Source: Maritimibacter dapengensis (lineage in GTDB: Bacteria > Pseudomonadota > Alphaproteobacteria > Rhodobacterales > Rhodobacteraceae). From it: a stretch of DNA of 64,000 bases. Of this stretch, positions 57,868 to 64,000 are shown one piece after another. Each line of letters starts with the position of its first letter. Position 1 is the first letter of the stretch. A program made the position numbers and the translations under genes. Below the pieces are notes generated by a model that was given only the letters and a program-made list of their open reading frames with translations, did not search any database and was not told the origin of the DNA. The DNA lies in NCBI RefSeq assembly GCF_019218265.1, contig NZ_JAHUZE010000002.1, positions 992,001-1,056,000 on the forward strand, given 5' to 3'.

Positions 57868-57885
57868 GTAAGCGTTTTCGCTTGC
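57868..57885. promoter_or_regulatory. Palindrome 1 upstream of the SatD-like gene
   Basis: GTAAGCG-TTTT-CGCTTGC, two bases after the DUF59 stop. It may also serve as a weak terminator hairpin. It shares the GTAAGC...GCTT.C half-sites with palindrome 2, whose centre is 29 bases away. Confidence 0.55.
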
Positions 57886-57896
57886 CTTTCTTAAAA

Positions 57897-57914
57897 GTAA
57901 GCATATATACTTAC
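57897..57914. promoter_or_regulatory. Palindrome 2 (operator-like) upstream of the SatD-like gene
   Basis: GTAAGCATATATACTTAC is an 18-base near-perfect palindrome (one mismatched pair) centred 31 bases upstream of the start codon, just ahead of the GGAGGT ribosome site. Its AT-rich core could overlap a -10 element. This is a typical position for an autorepressor site. Confidence 0.6.
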
Positions 57915-57935
57915 CTTCACCGGAGGTAATTGTTA

Positions 57936-58538
57936 ATGCTTGCCGTTCTCACAGGAGACTTCATCGGGTCGGGCGATTGGTCGCCCGGCGATCTGGACCG
58001 CGCGCATCACGCGCTCGCGGCGCAGGCCGACCGGGTCGCCGATTGGTCGGGCGGGTCGACCGCCTATACCCGCAATCGTGGCGATGGCTGGCAGATGGTG
58101 CTTCATCGCCCCGAAATGGACCTGCGCGCAGCGCTTGCGATGCGGGCGGTGCTGCGTGTCGAAGGCAAGACCTTCGCGACACGCATCGCGATTGCGCGCG
58201 GCGAGGGTGAGGTGCCGGGGCGCGACCTGAACCGTGCCCACGGTCCGGCGTTCACCAAGGCCGGACACGCGCTCGACGCGATGGAAGACGAGATCACCAT
58301 GGTCCACACCTCCGGCGGCATACTTGGCGCGGCCACGCTCTTTGCCGACGCGCTCAGCTTCGGCTGGACGCCTGCACAGGCCCGCGCGCTGGCCCCGATG
58401 CTTGCCCCGGACCCGCCGACCCACGCAGAGGTCGCGAAGGCGCTGGGCATATCGCGCTCGGCGGTCAGTCAGGCCCTTGCCGCGGCCGATTACGATCACA
58501 TCGCCCGCGCGCTCGACGCCTACGAAGCGGACGGGTGA
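57936..58538 (+). CDS. SatD-family HTH protein
   Basis: A 200-residue protein resembling the SatD family: N-terminal 'LAVLTGDFIGSGDWSPGDL', a nucleotide-cyclase-like beta pattern in the middle, and a C-terminal helix-turn-helix 'HAEVAKALGISRSAVSQALAAAD'. In Streptococcus mutans satD belongs to an acid-induced operon. Here the start at 57936 follows GGAGGT, and two similar palindromes lie upstream, so autoregulation is likely. A DUF3307 gene follows; the SatD-DUF3307 pairing is common. Confidence 0.78.
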   Translation: MLAVLTGDFIGSGDWSPGDLDRAHHALAAQADRVADWSGGSTAYTRNRGDGWQMVLHRPEMDLRAALAMRAVLRVEGKTFATRIAIARGEGEVPGRDLNRAHGPAFTKAGHALDAMEDEITMVHTSGGILGAATLFADALSFGWTPAQARALAPMLAPDPPTHAEVAKALGISRSAVSQALAAADYDHIARALDAYEADG

Positions 58539-58606
58539 CACCCGCTCTGCAAGCCGATACGCTTCCCGAACGTGAATGACAGTAAAACCGCTTACGGGCC
58601 TCCCAG

Positions 58607-59317
58607 ATGTTCGAGACTTTCACCGCCCTCCTCCTTGCCCATGCGGTCGCGGATTACGTGGCCCAGACGCGCTGGATGGTGGATCACAAGGCATCGGTCG
58701 CAGCCTTCACGCTTCACGGCCTCGTCGTCCTGGTGACGGCAGGCCTTGCGCTGGGCCGCTGGGACGCCTGGGAAATCGCCGCCCTGACCGCCGCGCATCT
58801 GGCCATCGACGCGGTTAAGACACTCGGCAAGTTCGACAGGGCAAGTGCCCATCTGATCGACCAATCCGCCCATCTCGTCACGCTCGGTGTGGTCGCGGCC
58901 TATGCCCCCACACTCTACGCCGACGGGCTTTGGGCGCCCTACGGCGCATGGATCCCGCAGGCTTTCGCCATAGCCGCGGGCGCGATCCTGACGATCCGCA
59001 CGGGCGGTTTCGTGGTCGGCAAACTCATGTCGGAATTCGCGTCCGACAACCTGCCCGAAGGCTTGGAGAACGGGGGCATGATGATCGGATACCTGGAGCG
59101 GGGACTGATCTATCTCCTCGTGCTGGTCGGACAGCCCGGCGGCGTCGGCTTCCTGATCGCCGCGAAATCCATCCTGCGCTTCGACACCTCGAAGGACCAG
59201 CATCAGGGCGTGGCGGAATACACGATCATCGGCACGCTGGCCTCGTTCGGCTGGGCGATCCTCGTGGCATACGGCATCATCGCCCTTCGCGGGGCGCTGC
59301 CACCCATAGGCGGCTGA
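58607..59317 (+). CDS. DUF3307 polytopic membrane protein
   Basis: A 236-residue protein with about six hydrophobic segments. The start 'MFETFTALLLAHAVADYVAQTRWMVDHK' is the DUF3307 signature, where His/Asp residues in the first helices are conserved. Function unknown. It lies 68 bases after the SatD-like gene and is probably co-regulated. Confidence 0.83.
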   Translation: MFETFTALLLAHAVADYVAQTRWMVDHKASVAAFTLHGLVVLVTAGLALGRWDAWEIAALTAAHLAIDAVKTLGKFDRASAHLIDQSAHLVTLGVVAAYAPTLYADGLWAPYGAWIPQAFAIAAGAILTIRTGGFVVGKLMSEFASDNLPEGLENGGMMIGYLERGLIYLLVLVGQPGGVGFLIAAKSILRFDTSKDQHQGVAEYTIIGTLASFGWAILVAYGIIALRGALPPIGG

Positions 59318-59464
59318 TCCGGCCACGCCCATCGACGCGTCGGGAGCGTCCTTCCCGATGCGCGCAGAGACGCATGCACCCGTGCATCTGCTCACCGATC
59401 CGGCGCGCTTCGGTTCTTGATGCATAGGCTCCAAAGGCTTAGGTAGAAGCTGAAGGAGAGACCC

Positions 59465-59830
59465 ATGTTTGGCATACCCGGAAAACAAGCTGTCACCATG
59501 ACCGATCGGGCCGCGGCTCAGATCGCGAAACTGATGGACAAGGACGGGCATCAGGGCCTGCGGATCGGCGTCAAGAAAGGCGGCTGCGCGGGCATGGAAT
59601 ACACGATGGATTATGTCGATGCGGTCGACGAGAACGACGAGGTCGTCGAACAGGACGGCGCGCGCGTGATGATCGCGCCCATGGCGCAAATGTTCCTCTT
59701 CGGAACCGAGATCGACTACGAGGTCTCGCTCTTGGAAAGCGGCTTCAAGTTCCGCAACCCGAACGTGGTCGACGAATGCGGCTGCGGTGAGTCGATCAAG
59801 TTCGACGAGAAGCTCGCGGCAGGCGAATGA
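59465..59830 (+). CDS. A-type iron-sulfur carrier (SufA/ErpA-like)
   Basis: A 121-residue A-type carrier that delivers Fe-S clusters to apoproteins. The three conserved cysteines are in 'KKGGCAGMEY' and 'DECGCGESIKF'. The ATG follows AAGGAGAG. Its stop overlaps the TfoX-like gene (ATGA). Whether it is SufA or ErpA cannot be settled here. Confidence 0.9.
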   Translation: MFGIPGKQAVTMTDRAAAQIAKLMDKDGHQGLRIGVKKGGCAGMEYTMDYVDAVDENDEVVEQDGARVMIAPMAQMFLFGTEIDYEVSLLESGFKFRNPNVVDECGCGESIKFDEKLAAGE

Positions 59831-60138
59831 GCGTCACCGACGGCGACATCGAACGGGTCTATGAGCTGTTCGATGATGTCGGCGGTCTGTCACACCGGAA
59901 AATGATGGGCGGCGCGTCGTTCTACTGCAACGGCCAGATTTTCGCGATCCTATCGGCCGAGGGACGCGTGTTTCTCAAAGCGTCCGGCCCCTTTGCAGAC
60001 GAACTGGCGGCCGAGGGTGCCGAAAAGTTCGAGATGGAGGACGGGCGTGGCATGAATTACTGGACCCTGCCCGACGCCGCGCTGGACGACCCGGAGCTCG
60101 CCTGTGACTGGGCCAGACGCGGGCTGGCGGCACTTTAA
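59827..60138 (+). CDS. TfoX/Sxy N-terminal domain protein
   Basis: A 103-residue protein with the TfoX N-terminal fold ('LFDDVGGLSHRKMMGGASFYCNGQIFAILS'). TfoX regulates competence in some bacteria, but stand-alone N-terminal-domain proteins have unclear function. It is translated with the Fe-S carrier gene. Confidence 0.82.
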   Translation: MSVTDGDIERVYELFDDVGGLSHRKMMGGASFYCNGQIFAILSAEGRVFLKASGPFADELAAEGAEKFEMEDGRGMNYWTLPDAALDDPELACDWARRGLAAL

Positions 60139-60292
60139 CCCGTAACGCTGCGCATTGCGCCGCCGTCTTCACTCCTTTTTGCCTCGCGCGTCAGCCCGGT
60201 CGAACCCCGATCGCCTCACGCCCCACCGCCATTCCCCTTGCCCTCCCGATCAGGCGCGTTAGGTTTTCCCTGCGGCAGAAAAGGAGATCGCA

Positions 60293-61039
60293 ATGACGCG
60301 CAAACTCGCGGCGGGAAACTGGAAGATGAACGGTCTGATGGCATCGCTGGACGAATTGAAGACGCTCGTCCAAAGCCACGGTGATGTCGACACGGATGTG
60401 CTGATCTGCCCACCCGCCACGCTCCTGACCGCCGCACGTGACATTGCCGGCGACAAGATCGCCATCGGCGGGCAGGATTGCCATGCCGAGGCCTTCGGCG
60501 CCCATACCGGCGACATTTCGGCCGAGATGATCCGCGATGCAGGCGGAACTTACGTGATCCTGGGCCATTCTGAGCGGCGCGAGGACCACGAGGAAACCGA
60601 CGAAAACGTCCGCGCCAAGGCCAAGGCCGCGCTCGCGGCGGGTCTGACCGTCGTCATCTGCGTGGGCGAGAGCCTTGAAGAACGTGAGGCGGCCAATACG
60701 CTCGACATCATCGGGGGTCAGCTCGCCGGGTCGATCCCGGACCTCGTGACCGGACAGACCCTCGTCGTCGCCTATGAGCCGATCTGGGCCATCGGGACCG
60801 GCAAGACCCCGACGCTCGACGAGATTGGCGAAGTGCACGATTTCATCCGCTCGCGGCTCGAGCGCAGGTTCGGCGCGGGCGTCGGGCGGTCGACGCCGAT
60901 CCTTTACGGCGGCTCGGTCAAACCCGGAAACGCCGCCGAGATTTTCGGCGTGTCGAACGTGGACGGCGCGCTGGTCGGTGGCGCATCGCTCAAGGCCGAG
61001 GATTTCGGGCCGATCATCGACGCGCTCGAAAAATCCTGA
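60293..61039 (+). CDS. tpiA: Triosephosphate isomerase
   Basis: A 248-residue TIM-barrel enzyme interconverting DHAP and GAP. 'AAGNWKMNG' (Lys), 'ILGHSERRE' (His) and '[14 protein letters not shown]' (catalytic Glu) are all present. The decarboxylase gene follows nine bases after its stop. Confidence 0.96.
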   Translation: MTRKLAAGNWKMNGLMASLDELKTLVQSHGDVDTDVLICPPATLLTAARDIAGDKIAIGGQDCHAEAFGAHTGDISAEMIRDAGGTYVILGHSERREDHEETDENVRAKAKAALAAGLTVVICVGESLEEREAANTLDIIGGQLAGSIPDLVTGQTLVVAYEPIWAIGTGKTPTLDEIGEVHDFIRSRLERRFGAGVGRSTPILYGGSVKPGNAAEIFGVSNVDGALVGGASLKAEDFGPIIDALEKS

Positions 61040-61048
61040 GCCCGCCCC

Positions 61049-62446
61049 ATGGATCATGACGACCTCGCCCATTGGTCAAAACGCGCCGCCGACTGGGCAC
61101 GCGACTACCACGCAACGCTCCGCGACCGACCCGTGCGCCCGAACATTGCGCCCGGTGAATTCCGCGCGCTGATCGACGCTCCGCTCCCCGAAGACCCTGA
61201 ACCGATCGAGACGATCTTCGACGATTTCACCCGGCTCGTGCCCGATGCGATGACCCATTGGCAGCACCCCCGCTTCTTCGCCTATTTCCCAGCCAATGCC
61301 GCGCCGGCCTCGATGCTGGCCGAGCAACTCGCCAATGCCATGGCCGCGCAGGCGATGCTGTGGCAGACCGCCCCGGCGGCGAACGAGATGGAAGAGCTGG
61401 TGATCGACTGGATGCGCGAGGCACTCGGCCTGCCCGAAGGCTTCACCGGCACGATCCATGACAGCGCAACCACCGCGACCTTTTCCGCCGTCGCCACGAT
61501 GCGCGAACAGGCCCTGAATTATGAGGGTGTGACGCAGGGGCTCCACGGCGGGCCGCGCCTGCGCCTCTATGCCTCCGCGCAGACCCACTCCTCGGTCACG
61601 AAGGCCGCACGGCTGACCGGGATCGGCGCGGAGAACCTCGTTCAGGTGCCGGGGCGGCGCGGTGATCCGCATTTCTCGATGGACCCCACGGCGCTTGACC
61701 GGCTGATCCGCGAAGACAAGGCCGCAGGTTACACCCCCATCGGTGTCGTGCTCGCCACGGGCGGCACCGCGATTGGCGCCTGCGACGACCTCGACGCCGC
61801 CATTGCGGTGGCAAGGGACCACCACCTGCCGACCCACGTCGACGCCGCCTGGGCCGGGTCGGCGATGATCTGCCCGGAATTTCGCGATCTCTGGGCCGGC
61901 GTCGAGCAGGCAGACAGCGTCGTCTTCAATCCGCACAAATGGCTTGGCGCACAATTCGACCTGTCGATCCAGTTTCTGCGCGACCCGACTCCGCAGGTGC
62001 GTACGATGGGCCTGCGCCCCGCCTACCTGCAAACGCTGGGCGACGACGAGGTGACGAACTTCAACGAATGGACCCTGCCGCTCGGCCGCAGGTTCCGGGC
62101 GCTGAAGCTGTGGTTCCTTCTGCGTGCCGAGGGCTTGTCCGGCCTGCGCGCCCGCATCCGAAATCACGTGGCCTGGGCGCACGACGCCCGCGACGCCATC
62201 GCCGCTCTTCCCGGTTTCGAGATCGTGACCGAACCCATCCTGTCGCTCTTCACCTTCCGCTTTCGCGACGACGCCACGACCGAACGCCTGCTCGATGCGG
62301 TCAACCGCGACGGGCGTATCTACCTCACCCAGACCAGCCACGACAGCGCCTTCGTGATCCGGATGCAGGTCGGCCAGTTTGACGTGACCCGCGAAGATGT
62401 CATGATGGTCCCCGACGTGTTGCGAGAGATTTCCGAAAGCCTATGA
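61049..62446 (+). CDS. PLP-dependent aromatic-L-amino-acid decarboxylase-type enzyme
   Basis: A 465-residue group-II decarboxylase. The PLP Lys lies in 'VFNPHKWLGAQFDL', and 'THVDAAWAGSAMICPEF' carries the PLP-ring Asp. The N-terminal 'HWQHPRFFAYFPANAAPASML' fits the aromatic amino acid (Trp/Tyr/Phe/DOPA) decarboxylase group rather than glutamate decarboxylase. The amine product is not evident. It is coupled to the TPM-domain gene by ATGA. Confidence 0.88.
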   Translation: MDHDDLAHWSKRAADWARDYHATLRDRPVRPNIAPGEFRALIDAPLPEDPEPIETIFDDFTRLVPDAMTHWQHPRFFAYFPANAAPASMLAEQLANAMAAQAMLWQTAPAANEMEELVIDWMREALGLPEGFTGTIHDSATTATFSAVATMREQALNYEGVTQGLHGGPRLRLYASAQTHSSVTKAARLTGIGAENLVQVPGRRGDPHFSMDPTALDRLIREDKAAGYTPIGVVLATGGTAIGACDDLDAAIAVARDHHLPTHVDAAWAGSAMICPEFRDLWAGVEQADSVVFNPHKWLGAQFDLSIQFLRDPTPQVRTMGLRPAYLQTLGDDEVTNFNEWTLPLGRRFRALKLWFLLRAEGLSGLRARIRNHVAWAHDARDAIAALPGFEIVTEPILSLFTFRFRDDATTERLLDAVNRDGRIYLTQTSHDSAFVIRMQVGQFDVTREDVMMVPDVLREISESL

Positions 62447-63300
62447 CCCATCGTCTTCTTGCCCTTGTTCTTCTCTGCCTGCCCGGCTGGGCGGTCGCGC
62501 AGGATGGCGGCGCAGCCTGGCCGATCTATGAGTCGACCTTTGTCAACGATTACGCCAATCTCCTGCCCGATGACGTGGAAACCCGCATCACCCGCTCGCT
62601 CGAGGTTCTGCGCGAGGACACGGGCGTCGAGGCGACGGTTCTGACCCTGCCGACGCGTCAGGGCTACACCCCGACCGGGACGATGGAAGAATTCGCCACC
62701 GGCCTGTTCAACCATTGGGGCATCGGGGACGCGTCGCGCAACGACGGCATCCTCATCATGGTGCTCCGAAATGACCGCCAGATGCGGATCGAACTCGGAT
62801 CGGGCTACCCGTCAGGCTTCAACCGCGAAGCACAGGACATCATCGACCGGGTGTTCCTGCCGGATTTCCGAAACGACAATTACGCCGACGGGATCGAGGA
62901 CGGGACCGATGCGGTGATCTCGCGCATCGCGCGCGTCCACGCCGAGGGCGGCGCACCGCCCGAAAGCTCGAGCACCGATCCGGTCGGTGTCGGGGTCGGC
63001 GCGACCCTTGGCATCTTTGGCGTGATCGCGGCGGTGTTCGCGATTTTCTGGCACCGCATCCGCGACCGCTTCTCGCGCTGCCCGCAATGTGGCGAACGCG
63101 GCATCCACACGACGCGCCAGACCCTGCAACGTGCCACCCGCTCGCGCAAAGGTCACGGCCAGAAGACCACCGACTGCCCGCATTGCGGCTACCATTCCAC
63201 CGCGCCCTTCGTGATCCCGCTGGTCACATCCTCGTCATCATCGGGCGGATCGTTCGGCGGCGGGTCGTCTTCGGGCGGCGGGGCGTCAGGAAGCTGGTAG
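62443..63300 (+). CDS. TPM-domain (YgcG-like) membrane protein
   Basis: A 285-residue protein with a signal peptide ('MTHRLLALVLLCLPGWAVAQ'), a TPM domain (about residues 30-165, 'FVNDYANLLPDD' and 'GYPSGFNREAQDII'), one membrane helix (about 180-202), then a zinc-ribbon-like stretch ('RCPQCGERG', 'DCPHCGYHS') and a Gly/Ser-rich tail ending 'GASGSW'. TPM proteins are linked to membrane quality control, but here the role is unknown. Confidence 0.86.
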   Translation: MTHRLLALVLLCLPGWAVAQDGGAAWPIYESTFVNDYANLLPDDVETRITRSLEVLREDTGVEATVLTLPTRQGYTPTGTMEEFATGLFNHWGIGDASRNDGILIMVLRNDRQMRIELGSGYPSGFNREAQDIIDRVFLPDFRNDNYADGIEDGTDAVISRIARVHAEGGAPPESSSTDPVGVGVGATLGIFGVIAAVFAIFWHRIRDRFSRCPQCGERGIHTTRQTLQRATRSRKGHGQKTTDCPHCGYHSTAPFVIPLVTSSSSSGGSFGGGSSSGGGASGSW

Positions 63301-63376
63301 GCGACAGGTTGCGCCAAGAGGCACAGGCCCCCACGTCATGCTGGCTTTGCAAGAAACCTGCGGTAAGCTGGACCTC

Positions 63377-64000
63377 ATGACCCGTTTCATCCTCGAAGAA
63401 ACCTGGCGCGAACATGTGGCCGACGGCGTGTTGCACGTCATCGGCGTGGTGTTCGCCGTCGCAGCAGCGGCCGCGCTCGTGACCTGGGCCGCGCTCTCGC
63501 TCGACGCGCCGCGCATCGCGGCAGCGGTGCCCTATGTCCTCGGGCTGATTGCCACCTTCGCGTTTTCGGCGGCCTATAACATGACGCTCCATGCCCCGAT
63601 CCGCGCGGTTCTGCGCCGGTTCGACCATGCCGCGATCTACGTGATGATCGCGGGCACATACACACCGGTCGCGCTGGTCGGTCTTGGCGGCGGCTGGGGC
63701 ATCGCGCTCGCCACCGCAAGCTGGGTGATCGCGCTCATCGGCGTGGCGATGAAACTCGTCTGGTTCGACCGGGCCGAGAAACTGGGCTTCATCCTCTACA
63801 TCGCGCAAGGCTGGCTCTGCCTCGCGGCCATCGGGCCGATCGTGGCCGCGCTTCCGGTCGCTGCGATGGTGCTTTTGGTGATCGGGGGCGTCGTCTACAC
63901 GATAGGCACGTATTTCTATCACAAGGCCCTGCCCTACGCGCGCGCCATCTGGCACGGCCATGTGCTCGCCGCCGCCGTGACGCATTACGCCGCCGTCCTC
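63377..64000 (+). CDS. Hemolysin III/AdipoR-family membrane protein (3' truncated by window)
   Basis: 208 codons are visible before the right edge. The protein has about seven hydrophobic helices, with 'AFSAAYNM', 'RRFDHAAIYVMIAGTYTP' and 'WHGHVLAA' matching the HlyIII/PAQR zinc-binding Ser/His/Asp pattern. The family includes TrhA-type membrane energy/homeostasis proteins; lytic activity is doubtful. The ATG at 63377 is the first good start after the TPM gene. Confidence 0.87.
   Translation, partial: MTRFILEETWREHVADGVLHVIGVVFAVAAAAALVTWAALSLDAPRIAAAVPYVLGLIATFAFSAAYNMTLHAPIRAVLRRFDHAAIYVMIAGTYTPVALVGLGGGWGIALATASWVIALIGVAMKLVWFDRAEKLGFILYIAQGWLCLAAIGPIVAALPVAAMVLLVIGGVVYTIGTYFYHKALPYARAIWHGHVLAAAVTHYAAVL

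Noticed and set aside
57868-57885. Palindrome 1 as only a terminator of the DUF59 gene
   Set aside because: The following bases are CTTTCTTAAAA without a solid U-tract, and half-sites match palindrome 2, so an operator reading is at least as good.

Overview
The window is a high-GC alphaproteobacterial chromosome segment, most likely from the Rhodobacterales (Roseobacter/Rhodobacter group). The evidence is a 407-residue 5-aminolevulinate synthase of the Rhodobacter HemA type, an RNase E with a large acidic/SR-rich insert in its S1 domain, a DUF4167 protein, short conserved Rhodobacterales membrane ORFs beside xerD and hpt, and many genes coupled by ATGA start/stop overlaps. Apart from its two cut-off edge genes, nearly everything is conserved core genome. 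I see no prophage, insertion sequence, CRISPR array, toxin-antitoxin pair or plasmid backbone.

Layout. 0-9.6 kb: partial AraC regulator, lytic transglycosylase, ssb, site-2 protease, aroK-aroB, and a divergent operon of a mini membrane protein, a secreted 509-residue protein and xerD; then a COQ10/RatA-like protein, hpt and a LysR regulator. 9.6-18 kb: cytochrome c' and a diheme cytochrome c, an endonuclease/exonuclease/phosphatase gene broken by an in-frame amber codon, lipA with a thioesterase, the oxyR/katG peroxide pair and a Prx5-type peroxiredoxin. 18-25.9 kb: LysR/DUF4242 divergent pair, DUF4167 protein, prfA-prmC, DUF1499 protein, agmatinase, mazG and an iron-type periplasmic binding protein. 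25.9-43.8 kb: cytochrome P450 coupled to a membrane alpha/beta-hydrolase, ccdA, tusA, rne, mrcA, a methyltransferase, an AmiC-type amidase, an aminotransferase, a DsbA-family protein, ispG, a RodZ-like protein and hemA with an FNR-type box upstream. 43.8-54.2 kb: M20 peptidase, glycosyltransferase/sulfotransferase pair, three tRNAs (Asp-GTC, Val-TAC, Val-CAC), an HU protein with a histone-H1-like tail, lon, and two tandem paralogous membrane proteins of unknown family. 54.2-64 kb: tgt, a RimB-RimK fusion, PCD, a DUF59 Fe-S assembly protein, a SatD-like regulator with DUF3307, an A-type Fe-S carrier, TfoX-like protein, tpiA, a PLP decarboxylase, a TPM-domain protein and a partial hemolysin III family protein.

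Themes. Peroxide, redox and Fe-S handling recur: oxyR-katG, peroxiredoxin, cytochrome c', ccdA, tusA, DUF59, the A-type carrier, lipA, ispG and hemA. RNA and protein quality control is represented by rne, prfA/prmC, lon, tgt and rimK. Envelope synthesis is represented by the transglycosylase, mrcA, amidase and RodZ. The least explained items are the tandem four-helix paralogs at 52.2-54.2 kb, the SatD-like/DUF3307 pair preceded by two similar palindromes, an 11-bp-phased repeat at 432-475, the amber-interrupted nuclease whose missing tail carries the catalytic SDH motif, and a two-copy extragenic hairpin repeat. No clearly new multi-gene system was found.
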